A stretch of 64,000 nt of DNA from Cheiracanthium punctorium (lineage: Eukaryota; Arthropoda; Arachnida; Araneae; Cheiracanthiidae): NCBI GenBank assembly GCA_038373885.1, contig JAWZYV010012522.1, positions 124,001-188,000 of the forward strand. Direction: 5' to 3'. A program made the position numbers and the translations under genes. The notes below the pieces were generated by a model. It ran no database searches and was not told the DNA's origin. It saw only the letters and a list, made by a program, of their open reading frames with translations. This document shows, one piece after another, positions 11,721-24,289 of the stretch; position 1 is the first letter of the stretch; each line of letters begins with the position of its first letter.

Positions 11721-14398
11721 GGGGCACCACGAGTAGGCGACCGACATCACCCCCCAATGTAAACTATGTTCACTATATTACTGCTAAACTTTTAATTTTG
11801 CTGCTCAACTATATCATTCATGCACATAATCCGTGATCATTAAGGCTACTGTTAAAACATTTCTTCATACATTCTTATGCATAATCCTCTGCAGATTGGC
11901 ATATTTAGCACCAGAAAATATTTTCTCGCTATGGTTGCAAATATCCAAGTTGATTCTAAATTCATTTACAAACAATATTTATTTAATTATGGCATTCCAT
12001 GAACTCTTGTTATGTAGATAACAATGAAAATAATTGCCCTTATATTGTTGCCATTTATTAGTGTGATTACATCAGATCATTTTTCTCTTGTGGTAATTTT
12101 TGAAAATGTGCTAAATTGGAAATTGCTGAATTTACTTTCATAAGTTACATGGCTTTTAAAAACTGTGACTTCCAACTGCTTTTTTTTTTTTCTTTACTCG
12201 TTCTGAAAAATTAACATCCTCAACATTCTAGGGATGAATTTGAGTTTTTTAATATCTAAAACATTAGGTCTTTGGACTTTCCCATACTTTATCAAACATT
12301 CAAAATCACATTTTTCTGTCTAAATTTTCACTTGACTATAAATTGAAATAAGTCAAAAGTCTTATAAAAATATTGCACACTGCAGACGATAATATTAAAT
12401 GAAGAATGTGAAATAATAAACACAGTGATAATATTGGGTAAAAGTAATTGCATTTTTTACATGAAATTCAAACAAATAAATTTTCTATCATGAAACCATT
12501 CTTCATGTTCGACCAAACTTTCATGTTTCTAAGCATGAGTTTTCCAAATCTTCTATTGCCTCACATCCTTGAAATTCTAATCATCGTTTTCAGTTTTCTA
12601 AGGCTAAGATATTGTGCACTACTCAGTCTTTGCCCCATCTTGATTTTTTGGAAGGTTTTTTACATTACCCAGCACTTTTAACTTCTTGTGAACAATGGTC
12701 CTTTCGTTCCTTTTGTTCATTCTGCTTGGAAGCTGCTGTTGTAAGGTTCTTTTCACTTTCTTCCTCTATTCACCCCTTTTCTACTGCTACCAGTTCTCTT
12801 TTTCTTTCTTTCTCCATTTTTTTCTTTCTTTTCTTTTTCTCTAATCTATTATTTTGTTTGCCCTTTTTATTTTATTTTGCTTTGGTTTTACTGCATGTGT
12901 TTCTGTCTTTCCTTTATGTTTTTTGTTATTTTAATATATTTAGTAATTGATTTATTTAAAAACATTATATAATGTGTGGTCCTGTATGTGTATTTATATA
13001 AATATATATTTATAAATTTTATTTGTATTATTATGTTATTTTTTTTTCCTTTTTTTTTTGGGTGTGTTTGTGTGTTCTTTTTTGCTTTTTAGTATTATTG
13101 TTATTATTATTTATTTATGTATTTTTGTTTGTCCTTCTTTTCTTTTTATCCCATCCCCTTTTTCACAGTTCATTTGAATCACTCACAAAGTATTCTAATT
13201 TCTACCCCTGATAATCTCAGTAAAAAAACTTTAAGACTACAAGCAGTATTTTCCCTGCAAATAATATTTATTTCTTTTGAATATCGGGAGGAAAATTAAT
13301 GAAAGGGGAAAAGTTCGGAACCTACAAATAGTGTTTTTAATTTGCAGAAAGTCCCTTAAAATCGTACATAAAAGAATTTGCAATATATCCAGAAGTTATC
13401 GTATAAAATTAGAGAAATTTTTTATATTAAAGTAATTGAAAGTTTTCTTTCGTTTAATAAAGTCAAATTAGAGTGTTGCCATTGAGGAAAATGAAGTTGA
13501 TGCAAAATTAAATATGAAGACGGCCCCTTATGTAAATTAAATTAATAGTAAATTAAAGTATATATTATTTGCAAACAAATGGTATATATAACTTTGCTAT
13601 ACAACAAACAACGGCTAAATAAAGAGCAAGTGGGCATTTTTTTTCTCGCAGCTGTACATATATGTAAAGATATTTAGTTTTTGTAAATTATAAGTCAATT
13701 ATTAAAAAATACTTTTAATTATAAAAAATATATAAATAAATAAAATGTGCAGTAATTTACTGTACTATACATGCGTGAAACATGTTTGCAATTTATTATT
13801 CTGATGTCATTATATTAAAAAAAATGAAAAAACACACTTAATAACTAAATACATGTTTAGTGCTGGATATCCATGTCTGGCAACCAAAGGAGCTTCAGAT
13901 ATCCAATATCCAGTATCCGACAAAATCAATATTCATTACATCTCTACTCTTTGTGAAGATTTTACATAATTTAAAATTAGAATGTCTGTCAAATGTCATT
14001 TTCATTGACACTGTTGAGGATATTGGTCAGTTACTGAATGTGTTGTTCAAAGCTATATGCATCATGAAATTTCTCACTATTTTGGATAGTCATCAGAAGG
14101 GCAGGGGGATTTCTAATTAGCACCTCTCGAAAACTGTTAGTGACTGTCAAGGGGACTTTCAGAACCTCAGATTTACCATGCATGTTCATTGTATATACAC
14201 AGTGATCTTCAGTATTAGTCAGAATTGAAAGTGCAACCTTCTGGTTACTATTCTGACGACTTAATCACAAGGCTACATGGCCTGACACTGATACTTCTGA
14301 GACCCTTTCTCTCAATAACTGCAATCCTGTTTTCTCCATATTTAGTTTAAGACCAAGTTTACAGGTCCTACATTAGGACTGGCCTAGTAAGAATTTTA
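11721..14398 (+). other. Intron 1: pyrimidine-rich tract, no gene recognised
   Basis: The stretch 12730-13160 is almost pure T/C on the + strand (long TTTTCTTT runs), giving artefactual open frames of F/L/S. The rest is A+T-rich. 13860-13950 contains ATATCCAATATCCAGTATCC and ATTCATTACATCTCT, resembling the end of a hAT miniature element like the one at 50178-50951. No exon is supported. Confidence 0.4.
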
Positions 14399-17300
14399 TT
14401 AACACTTTGCCGTCCACATGTCTCATAAATATTTCTTCGCTTGGCGCCGGGTTTGGGTGGCCGCAAAGGTTTACATGCAATAGACTAATTTCTGACCTTC
14501 TGTCATGGACTTAGATTCAGAAGGCGTTCCACCGGCAATGCTGTTCTTTCTGCGAAAATGGACCCAATGCCGATTTGGTTGATAGATGGCGCTGGCAGGC
14601 CTTTAGCATAGTATTTTTAGACAGAATTTGCGTTTTTGTTTTTAAATTAGTAGTTTAATTATTTTTTCTGGAAAATATGTACAAAGGTAATGATAATAAT
14701 TAATTGAAAAATAAAATAAAATGTATGATTTAAGTATTATGTAAAAATAAAGGTTATTATTTTAAAAAATAATGTAGGGAAATAGAATATAAAATGTACC
14801 TCTTTTTGGTAGCAACATTGAAATTTAAAAATTGATGTATTCTCAAAAATTCTTAGTTACAAATGACTTATTAACACTTTGCCGTCTGCATGTCTTGTAA
14901 AAATTTCTTCGCTTGGTGCCAGCACCTCTAAACCACTAATTAAGATTATTTCGAATGTTGTTGGCAATTTTTGAGGTTATTAGGTTATACATGTTACTGG
15001 CAAAGTATGAAATCTGGCATCCTATAGAATGCCTAGGTATTATATACAATGCCTAGGGAATGTATGTAATAATTATCATATTTCATACTTTGCCTAAAAA
15101 TGTCTGGCATTGTGTACAATGCCTAGACATTTTATTGAATGCTGGCATTTCATGCTTTGTCGGTAACATAAATTGTCATATTTCACTAATCTCATCATTA
15201 GTTCTCATGAGGTTTCAATCCTGTCCTACTATTTTCAAGAAATTTGAAAGATATACATATGTAAATAAATGTAAAGTTTGATTTATATATTTCTTTATTT
15301 ATATTTTCTTTGGTACTTAGAATTTCTCTTTTAGATGATAGGAAGCAAAACAATCTCCAAGATGTTTGCTTGCCAATGCAACTTCACAAGTTATGCACAT
15401 TCAATTTGTTGTTCTTCTTATTTTGTTTTTGGTCTTCGTTTTTGTTTGTTAATTTCAGAAATGAATATTAGCTGGTGTTGCTTTAGCTGACTGGAAGGTT
15501 TGTCGATTGCATCATGATGGGACACACGTGCTGAAGTAGCGACTTCTTAGTCAGAGTTTTGCTCAGGAGCAGGTTCATGACCTTTTATCGACGATTCAGA
15601 CACTTTTAATGAAAAATCATGAAATCGGAGACTCTTATGTTGTGTATTGAAATGTTGAAAAGTCCTGAATGGATTAAATAGTGTGCAATTAACCAGGTAC
15701 ATGCAAACCTCTTTTGACCATTTTATAGTTTCTCCGTATATTGGATACTAACTCAGATATTGGTCTGCCCGAGTCACTCCCTTCATGTATTTATTATAGT
15801 CAAATATACTTTCAGATTTTTTTTACTGTGACATTGGTCTTTCTGCATTTTCTTTGGGTGTCAGTCAAAGTGGCATTGTGTATCGTAGAGATCATTCGAA
15901 TCATTTTGGTTTTCGAAGCTCTCCATAATTGTGTGAGTACTTCACCCTTTCGTTGATGGCAAGCTTCAAACATATTGAGTTTTACAAATTTTAATTTTTC
16001 TAGAAATCCTCTATGTAGCCACATCGTTCCACAAACTTGAATTTTCTTTTTAAGTAAATTCTCCACAAGTTCTACACTGTTGTAGTGATTGTACATATAT
16101 AAGTGATGCCACTTTCCATAAGAACGTGTCAATTGTTCCATCACAGTTTTTGCTAAAGGCTGTCCAGTGTCAGAATATATTTTGAATGAGGAAATGTATC
16201 CCGTATTGGAATCCCATAGCCTTCGAATTAGTATGCCATATTTAATCATTTTCAACGGATTGTGAACTTTAAAATTTAATTGTCCGCGCCATGGTATCAT
16301 TCCATCATCAATTGAGATGTTTTGACTAAGACTAAAATTTTTTTCAGACTTTTTGGAAAAAATAATCAATTACAGGTTGCACTTTAAAAAGTCAGTCAGC
16401 ATTATCCTGTTTATTATTGTTGTCGGAAAAATGTAAATACGATAATATTTGTCTAAATCTGTTACAGGACATCGTTTTCTGAAATGCTGGACTTTCTATC
16501 TATGGATTCATTTACCAATAATCATCTATCCTTGCTTTTTTTAAATACCCATAAGGATAGCAAGCCCAAACCATTTTTTTAGTTCAGTTGCCGAAACACT
16601 GATAAATTTCGCACTTTTTTCTTTAGTTTCCTTCTAAGTCTTTCTTAAGTTTTGTTGCAATTTTGATTGTAGTATTTGTTCGTTTCTCTGTAAATATATT
16701 CAAATAAATTGTTCCCAATAAATAATTCTATGATATCCTCGGCGCTCTGTGTATCTTCAGAAAATATGTTTGAAGCTGGCGACCCCTCAATATTCATTAT
16801 TGGTCCTCGGTAAATCTAAGTCTGATCACGGTACATTGTCTTCTTTGTCTGATTCATCTGAATCAGATGGCAACTGTACCGCTGGCCAAATTTTTCTTGT
16901 AAGTACTTCACTTTCTTCCAAAGATTCCTCTTCACTTTCATTTTTTGGAGATGCAATATCTTCTTCCCAATCGGCAAAGTCGATTGGAACATCAGACAAC
17001 TCGTCAGCGCATTCATCATAAATAATCGGATCTTCTCTTTCGTCTGCCATGATGAAAGGGCACAAATACTTGTAAAAACAAGAAACTTGCTAACTCATGT
17101 AACTTATTGTTACTTTAACAAATTACTAACAGAACTCTACCGATCACCAGCATTCAGTGGAATTAGTTGCACTTATTACCGCCAGATGGTAGCATGAGAC
17201 TTTTATATAACTCATTGGTGAATTCAGCTTGGCCCATTTTTCACAACATTGCATTTGCCCTCCTTGTAGACCTTTGCACCTTCTGATTTTTGGACTTAGA

Positions 17301-17440
17301 AATCTGTTAGAAAAATGTCAGAAACTGGCCTAGTGATCAAATAAATTGAAAATATTAGTACACCACTGTGGTGTTGCTGGCCGTTTAGCGATACTTTATG
17401 TACGGCACCACTGTGGTGTCACCGGACGGAAAAGTGTTAA
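14399..17440 (-). mobile_element. Decayed piggyBac-type element with TTAA ends
   Basis: The left end is TTAACACTTTGCCGTCC at 14399 and the right end is GGACGGAAAAGTGTTAA ending at 17440. The ends are inverted and bounded by TTAA, the piggyBac target. A second left end (TTAACACTTTGCCGTC) occurs inside at 14871, so the stretch is either two overlapping elements or a duplication of the left end. The transposase remnant is on the minus strand at 15812-17065. Confidence 0.8.
15812..17065 (-). pseudogene. piggyBac-like transposase, broken
   Basis: The N-terminal acidic region (17065-16826) reads EDPIIYDECADELSDVPIDF. The DDE core follows at 16369-15812: ISIDDGMIPWRGQLNF holds the first catalytic Asp, but HLYMYNHYNSVELVENLL has Tyr where piggyBac proteins have the second Asp (D-N-x-Y). 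In EVLTQLWRASKTK, Ala stands in the place of the third Asp of W-x-D. The segment between, 16370-16825, has stops and frameshifts. It cannot be an active transposase. The downstream C-terminal zinc ribbon is missing. Confidence 0.8.
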
Positions 17441-17532
17441 TAAGAAGCTTTGATTTTCTTTAGAGAAAAGGAGACTTCAGTAAAGTGGAGTCCATTGTAC
17501 ATATAACTTATATTTATTCATTTATTTTATAG

Positions 17533-17640
17533 AGTATATGAAACCTGTTTATAGAGAGTGCAAGAAAAGTATTGTAAATAAGGCAGAATGGTCTAATTTC
17601 AGTTGTTCTTCATGTAAAACATTTCGCCAAAGGTTTCAAG
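17533..17640 (+). CDS. Exon B: second half of HRM-like module 1
   Basis: A 108-nt exon (36 codons) with an AG acceptor at 17531-17532 and a GTAAAT donor, phase 1-1. It follows exon A in frame. It encodes PVYRECKKSIVNKAEWSNFSC followed by SSCKTFRQRF. In HRM modules the second half reads aromatic/R-x-C, about eight residues, W, then a cysteine, and that spacing is present here. With exon A this gives one complete cysteine-rich module of about 65 residues. An alternative acceptor two bases downstream (17533-17534) would break the frame. A decayed piggyBac element ends about 90 bp upstream, so this exon lies very close to mobile DNA. Confidence 0.72.
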
Positions 17641-18500
17641 GTAAATAAATTTTTGATTCTGTTTAACTGTGAATGAAATATAATCACGTAAGGACACAAG
17701 ATATAAAAAAATTATGATTTTTAAAAAAATCAAAATAATTGAATTTTTTTTATTTCAATCAGATTTTTTAAAAATAAAATCAAGTAAAAAAAAATCAGAT
17801 TTTAAAAATAATTTTAACTATTCTATATAAAGAGTATAGACAAATGGTAAATATCTAGTTGTTGATAGTATAAATATGTAAATAAAATATTTATTTGGTA
17901 TGCAAATAAAATAGTTTTTTCCCAAGTGGATGATTTTGGAAGGTAGAACAAATTAACTAATAATATACCGACTTACTTTAGCAATTTAAAAGCAAAGATT
18001 TCAGAAATAAAACTTTACAGAAATGTCTATAATATGCAATAATCATAATAGTATTATGCAATGCACAACTTCTTTCAGCTTGTGAGGTACAGAAATCACA
18101 ATTTACAGTATCAGGGACCAGTCAAGTAATGCAGTCTTTTAAATAATATAGTCTTAAAATAATATATTACGGGCTAATTGGATTGACACAATTCTAAACA
18201 TGCAATTATATGTTTCTTTACAAATTAAAATTATAGAAAATATGATAGTATAACATGCTACTTTCCTTTACTACACATATTTCATAATCTCGGCACTATT
18301 GATTATTTACTCATAATATAAAAGCCACAATACAAACATTTATTAGGTAAAAGCAAACGTTACAAAATTCCATTAAACATCAACAAACATCCTTCGCAAC
18401 CAGTGTTGCCAATAAGTTAGTCAAAAAACAAAAAAACTATATACAGAGGGAGGGGAGGAAGGAAGGGAGATCATGACCTAATGTCTGAATGAGAGGGCAA
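17641..18500 (+). other. Intron 2, A+T-rich, part of a gypsy LTR at the right
   Basis: No gene recognised. The right part probably includes the 3' LTR of the gypsy element that follows. Reading leftwards, the LTR would begin at 18531 with TGTAACATCCCACAAAC directly after a purine run. I could not find the other end. Confidence 0.35.
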
Positions 18501-18637
18501 AAAAGAGTTCAGAGTTTGTGGGATGTTACAGTCTTCCCCTCAAGCTGCATAAGTTGTCCTCAGCATACAGGATGGGCATACTACTTCCTGGATGGCTGTT
18601 TTCTGGTTGGGACAGGATGTGGTTCATTTAGTCCTTG

Positions 18638-19855
18638 TCAGCATCTTGGTCGGTTCTGCAAAGCTAGAACCTTCTTTTCGGGGTGGCCCCTACCTCGCAG
18701 GGGATTCACAGGAGCAGCATCCGGTCTTACATACTGTGTCAGAGATGATACATGGTAAGTACCTGAGGGAGTAGAATCATCATTAGCAGTTAATGTATAC
18801 AAGACTGGTGATCTCTGTGATGAAATAGTATACGGGCCATCATGCCTTGGCATGAGCTTGGATGTTCTATTCTTTTTGGACTCACTATGAGGGTGAACTC
18901 TGACCCATACTTTATCACCTATTTTTAAGTGTGGGGGGGGGTGCCTTTCTGAGTTTCTTATCCGTCTGTTGTTTGTGTTGGTCTTAATGTGTCTTTATGC
19001 TTTCCCAGACCTGTTTGCTAAACATGGCAATTTTTTTTAAGTAGGGCATGATTTCAGGGACGAAGTTATCATTTTCCATGGTACTTCTAAAAATCGTCAG
19101 TAACATTGTCTATTGTTCATGATTTATGCCCGAACATAAGGTATGCTGCAGTTTGACCGGTAGAACTGCATTTTGCAGAATTTAGGGTGAGTCTGATGAC
19201 TGGCAACTTTTCACACCAAGTTGTATAGTTGTTACCAACACGCATAGACAACCTGGGCTTAAGATCTCTGTTTTTTCTTTCCACGAGGTTAGCTTGTGGA
19301 TGGTAAAGAGGGTTTAATTTTCAATAGGAAGCAAATGTGCTGCATTACCGTACTAATGAATTGTGGTCTGTTGTCACTGAAGACACATCTTGGTAGTCTG
19401 TATCTCAGAAAAACTTCTTTGATTAAAGTGATTGCACTCTTTATCTGTGTTATAAGTTAGTGCGAATAGCTCCACCCATTTGGTTGTACAGTCTTCTACT
19501 ATGAACAGCCATCTTTTGTCATTACTTTTTGACAACGGTCCAAATAGATCTATAGAAAGAATTTCAAATCATTGATTATAGATCAGGGTTTGCAACAGTC
19601 AGATGGTTTTTGTTTGCTAGGTTTATAACAACATTCAGGACAGTTCTTTATGTATTCAGTAATGTATCTTCGCATACCAGTCCAGTAGTACCGCTTTGAA
19701 ATTCTGTCATACGTTCCCTCAATTCTGTAATGACCTGCAGATGGAGCATCATCATGTTCTTTTAGTACTCTTTCTCTTTCTTGACACGGCACCACTAACT
19801 GGGCTTCTTCTGTATCTACATCGGGAGTATACCTATACAAAATGTCTTGGTTCAT
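18638..19855 (-). pseudogene. Gypsy integrase, fragments
   Basis: The frame 19855-19583 has the H-H-C-C zinc module: HDDAPSAGHYRIEGTYDRI, RYYWTGMRRYITEYIKNCPE and C-C-Y-K, with H, H, C, C correctly spaced. The catalytic core 18900-19560 is scattered over frames. The frame 18853-18638 (HDGPYTISSQRSPVLYTL) is the C-terminal chromatin-like tail. Confidence 0.75.
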
Positions 19856-20125
19856 GAGATAACCTCTTTCACTCCAATTCGCCCAATCTTCATCTTTATC
19901 GACATGTTCTAAAGATTCGATAATTTTCTTAACATTTCCATCTTTTAATTGTTCTTTCAGAATTTATTCAGTTTTTCGTGTAGGAAGATAAACAGTAATA
20001 GAACAAATTTCACAGGCTTCTTCTTTATGCTGGCAAAATGGTTTGGACAACATGTCTGCAACAACGTTCGTTTTACTGACTATATATTCTATGTTCAGGT
20101 TGAATGCCTGTACCTGTAAAGCCCA

Positions 20126-20653
20126 TTATGCAAGGCGACCTGTAGATTTCAATTTCATCAAACATCTAAGGGTTTGATGGTTGGTTGCTACAGTAATTTC
20201 TTGTCCGTCAATATATGCACAAAACTTATTCAAGGCCCCTACAACCGCTAAAGCCTCTTTTTCAGTAGTGGAGTAATTTCTTTCTGCTTTTGTGAGTAAC
20301 CTGCTTGCATACTCAATAGGGTGTTTGTCTACATCAGTACCTTGTAACAAAACCGCACCGAGGGCATAGTTACTAGCATCTGCCTTAAGGATATATGATT
20401 TCGTTGGGTCATTCTGAGCAAGTATCGGTGGACTTGTCAAAAGATTTTTTAATGTTTCAAAAGCTGATTGCTGTTCTTCTTTCCATTCCCAAGAAGCTCC
20501 TTTCTTTGTCAACTTCGTCATAGGTCTTGCAACATCGAAAAACTTTGGAATGAATCTTCTATACCATGAGAAAGTTTGCAGGAAAGATTGTACTTGCTTT
20601 ATGTTCTTTGCAGCAAGCATTTCCTGAATAGCTGGCTGTTTTGTCTGGATCAA
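20126..20653 (-). pseudogene. Gypsy connection and RNase H domains
   Basis: A 175-codon frame: IKQVQSFLQTFSWYRRFIPKF and F-D-V-A-R-P-M-T-K-L-T-K-K are the C-terminal thumb/connection. ILKADASNYALGAVLLQ is the first RNase H strand (A-D-A-S). ERNYSTTEKEALAVV holds the catalytic Glu, and ITVATNHQTLRCLM has Asn in place of the Asp of T-D-H-x-x-L. The loss of that Asp would inactivate RNase H. The Y-V/L-D-D segment upstream, around 20745-20870, is frame-broken. Confidence 0.82.
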
Positions 20654-20874
20654 CTGAGTCCTTTACTGGTTATATAATGTCCTAAGTATTTTATTCTGTC
20701 ACTAGCAAAATTGCATTTTTCAGGTTTAGTGTGTTATTTAAACTCTTGTAACTTCTTAAAAATGGCATCCAGATCATCTAAATGTAAACCAAGAGTCTCA
20801 GACATGCACAAAAATATCCTTTAAGGAATTTCTAAAGTTATTTATCATTTGTTGGAATGTCATCAGTGCATTCT

Positions 20875-21163
20875 TCAATCCAAAAGGCATTTTCCTGAAA
20901 CAATATCTACCATCTTGTCACAATCTGCTAGATTTACTTCGATTTGGTGGAACCCATTCTTTAAATCAGTAAGGTGTGTGTTTGGCCTCATGAAGAAGAT
21001 CATCAATTCTAGGTAAAGGGTGTTTATCAGTCTTTGTAATGGAATTAAGTTTTCGGTAATTGACACAAAGGTGCGTCTGGCCGTTAGGCTTAGGCACTAG
21101 CACTACTGGTGAGGCCCAAGGAGACTCACCAGTAGTGCTAGTGCCTAAGCCTAACGGCCTCAA
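20875..21163 (-). pseudogene. Gypsy reverse transcriptase, N-terminal part
   Basis: Overlapping frames give GESPWASPVVLVPKPNGQTH, CVNYRKLNSITKTDKHPLPR and HLTDLKNGFHQIEVN. The first two are fingers motifs of gypsy reverse transcriptases. D-L-K-N-G-F is motif A, with the first catalytic Asp, followed by a frameshift. Just upstream, the coding sequence is replaced by an inverted copy of itself (34-bp arms, 21079-21112 and 21126-21159), so the true upstream coding part is lost. Confidence 0.8.
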
Positions 21164-21738
21164 TCGTCCTGTTGGCTAATAATTCATCTAGCTCCTTCTT
21201 CAATAATTCTTTTTTCAGTGGAGGCATGCGATAAGGTGGAATAGCGACAGGAGGTATCAATGTAGGTATCAATGGAGTCGGTATCAATGTAGTGTTGTAT
21301 CATAGGAGTCGGGTCTTCCCCTAGACGAAAGATATTGTCGTATTTCCCTATCAATTTATTTAATTCTGCTCCTTCTTCGTCCGTTAGATGTTTTCTCTTA
21401 CTTTCTCATAACCGCAACATATTAACTTCCGGAGCATTTTCTACACTCTCAGATGATTTAAAAGTGTCATCGTAAATAAAGCTAAATTTTTGTTCTGGTT
21501 TGTCATGATAAAACCAAGTATGATTTATAATATCTAAAAAAATTCCAGCTCTACACAAGAAGTCTATTCCTAATAGCATTTCTGTTATCTTTTGCAGCAG
21601 GTAAGGCAAATAAAATTAAGAGGAACTTACGTCCTTCAATTACAATTTTGACTTTTGCTTTACAAACATCTGTTTCTTGCAGTATTCCATCAGCAAAGAT
21701 TACTTTCATAGCAGTAACCTTTCATAGGAAAAGCAAAT

Positions 21739-22006
21739 GGGTTCATTCCACAGTATTGGGAGCGTAAATGCTTTGTGGACATGATATAAATATCATGTCC
21801 ACAACAAGTTCGATTGATCATAATGATAACTAAATAAAAATTTGAGTTAAGCGATTTAAAAAAAATATATAAATAGTATGTTACAGAATGTATTATTTAC
21901 AAAAAAAAAATGATAAACTGTTCATCTAACTCAATTTTTGTGTAATTATGACCAATTGAACTTATTGCGGACATGACATAAACATCACAATACTGTGGAA
22001 TCACCC
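21739..22006. repeat. Small inverted-repeat element with internal palindrome
   Basis: The ends are GGGTTCATTCCACAGTATTG and the near reverse complement CAATACTGTGGAATCACCC, giving a 268-bp miniature element. Inside, 21773-21804 is a perfect palindrome (15-bp arms around AA, TTGTGGACATGATAT). A diverged copy of one arm, GCGGACATGACATAAACATC, lies near the right end. No target duplication could be seen. Confidence 0.55.
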
Positions 22007-22480
22007 AGTTGTGAAAAAAAAAGTTCTTGAAATTATGATAGTACATATTGATAAAAGTCAATTATTAAATTATAACTGAACATTTTATCATTCTATGTTT
22101 ATGACAGCAACCAAATCAAAAATCAGCAACCAAATCAATTGCAAACAAATCTGAAATAATTAAGTTTTCACAATTCCTTTTCTTAATTGATGGATTCCAA
22201 TTAATGTTTTTCAATGTGCAACTGGCTTGGCTGGTGAATGGAACAAGTGTCATAAGCCAATAATGGCTCATGGGCCACAGGTTGTGCATTCCTAATTTAA
22301 ATGAGACTGAAAAATCAATTGATTTAAATTATGATTAAATCACTAATTTAAATCACTTGATTTAAGTCATTGACACCCTGCAAGGATGTCTTGGGGACTT
22401 CCATAGTAGTTCCATTCTTTCATAGTGTGAGAATTCTGAATATTCTTTGTGTGTTTTACTGGATCTAAAAGGCACTTATA

Positions 22481-22654
22481 CAGGGGTCGTGCTCACTTTT
22501 TTAAAAGTTTCGCCAATCCATTCGCCAAATTAGATTTTGCTGGACATCGTTAAGAAATGCAATTGCCAATATTTTTGCCAAATCGTATTTTCTTTCGCCA
22601 AACTAATTTTATTATCGCAATTTGCGACATTGGCGATTGACAGCGCGACCCCTG
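22481..22654. mobile_element. 174-bp MITE, CAGGGGTC ends, 6-bp target duplication
   Basis: It begins CAGGGGTCGTGCTC and ends GAC-x-GCGCGACCCCTG, an inverted pair, and is flanked by CTTATA on both sides (22475-22480, 22655-22660). A diverged copy is at 30227-30388. The interior repeats the words CGCCAA/TGCCAA. It is a non-autonomous DNA transposon. The 6-bp duplication is shared with the hAT-like element at 27103-28219. Confidence 0.8.
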
Positions 22655-22660
22655 CTTATA

Positions 22661-23311
22661 GGATGATCTTTCATAAAGGACAAAATTAGCAATTGCCACT
22701 GGACATAAAATGACTAAGTGAAAAAAGTGATAAGAAAATTATTTTTCCATTAGTACTTAATCATCATTTTTTTCCCTTTAAAAATCTCAACAACATTTTT
22801 TAGTGAATTTATTGCATTTTGTTTAAAAATTATGTCTTAATATTTCAGTAATTGTATTTGTGGATTTTTAACCCATTTGGGACAAATGGTGCATATGTGA
22901 GTTGCAACTAGACTGATGCTGCATTCTTGCATTTTGGCTGAACTCCCACTAAAGGACGATTGACGCACAATTGTGTCATGGTTTTGGAATGAAATGTACA
23001 CTGTTAGATGGCATTGCTAATCCATGTTCCTTTCGAAAGATTGGTCCCATACATTAGTATTTCTCTCTTGAACGTCAAACAGATGTCTGTGAGTCACTGG
23101 TATTTCATGAGTAGCGAATGTAAGCAAAAACTTGTGCTGAAGTGCTCTTTAACTCATTCTGAAATTGTTTATGATTTCTCCTTTCATTTGGGATGGGACT
23201 TTATGGGAGATATTCTAGCAAGGTTTTTCGTTTCGGTTGCATAATAAAGTGTTTTTAAAAATTGTCTTAGTTTTGGTAATAAAAATTTATGTGAACATTT
23301 CTATCATTTAG
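22661..23311 (+). other. Intron 2 end, no feature recognised
   Basis: A+T-rich sequence up to the acceptor of exon C. The open frame at 23008-23244 has no family likeness and no splice support. Confidence 0.35.
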
Positions 23312-23464
23312 ATTTACCCTTCCAGTGTCCAGATGGATATTCTAAATTCAGAGGGGAAAATATCTGTTTTAAAATTTTTAAGGAGAAAAAGAATTGGCTT
23401 GATGCTTATGAAACTTGTGCCAAAATTTCAAGTTACATGTTGAATGAACCCTATAGTGACATAG
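23312..23464 (+). CDS. Exon C: N-terminal part of C-type lectin-like domain 1
   Basis: A 153-nt exon (51 codons), AG at 23310-23311 and GTGATG donor, phase 1-1. It encodes FQCPDGYSKFRGENICFKIF, then W-L-D-A-Y-E-T-C. This is the classic start of a long-form C-type lectin-like domain (CTLD): a C-P-x-G-Y/W N-terminal hairpin cysteine, then the C-F/Y strand, then W-x-x-A-x-x-x-C of helix 1. The next two exons finish the same domain. The domain fold is well supported, but the first exon alone does not show whether sugar is bound. Confidence 0.9.
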
Positions 23465-24289
23465 GTGATGTATATTATGTATCTTTTGCAAAATAATCTT
23501 ATTTAAGAAATATTTTTGTACATTCAATATACAGGGTGTCCCAAAAACTCTTTATTTATTTATTAGAGATAAGTAGTCAATGAAAATTGAACAACTTTTC
23601 AAGATAAGGTAGGAAAAAAAACTATACTAAGAAAGAATTCCTCTTGTTTTGTTTATTTAAAAGTTACACTTTTATTAAAAAAGTTACACTTTCTTAACTT
23701 TATATATGACCCTTAGGGTGGCCCTTAACTATGAGCAATTTTCTTAAAGTTTAAATTTTGCTGCTCCCAATGTGTAATTCTTTTCCAATCAATGAAAAAG
23801 GGGGCTTTGTAAAATTTAAGCTTAATCGGAGAATTTTAAGGCGACCCTCAAATGCCTTGGAAGTTTTAACATAGTTATGCAATAATTAACTCTGTTCAAA
23901 AATAGTATACTTTTCCCTGTTCTGACAAACTTCTTTTTTTCTTCTTTTATAAATTAATGTGGGCATATTCAGGCAATACCAACAAATGTTTTAAAACATT
24001 CTGAATCACATTTCTGAATAGTTAGATTAAAATTTTTCTGGAATATCATGAAAATTTTCTAAATTATTATTATTATTATTACTACTATTATTTTTTACAG
24101 AAGCACACTTCTATAAGAGAAATGCATTTTTATTTAAAGCAATGATTTATGTAAATATAACTAACTAAAATATAAATAAAGCATAATTTGAATGAACATT
24201 GAATTTTGCATTATTTTTCCCTAAGAGAAGATTTAGTAGCAGTTGTATAGTTTTTTTTATGTTTAGCAACAATCTGTAAAAGAAATTGT

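Larger units (their letters stand above)
18531..21740 (-). mobile_element. Ty3/gypsy retrotransposon relic (protease to integrase)
   Basis: Reading leftwards, the order is protease, reverse transcriptase, RNase H, integrase: 21609-21406 (LLGIDFLCRAGIFLDI), 21163-20875, 20653-20126 and 19855-18638. This is the Ty3/gypsy order, with RNase H before integrase. A polypurine run TTGAGGGGAAGAC sits beside the presumed 3' LTR start at 18531. Gag and the 5' LTR are not seen. Every domain is interrupted by stops or frameshifts. Confidence 0.8.

Noticed and set aside
12448..13299. Overlapping + strand open frames rich in F, L and S that look like membrane segments
   Set aside because: They come from a long T/C-rich tract; all three frames look hydrophobic. 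No start context, splice fit or conservation.
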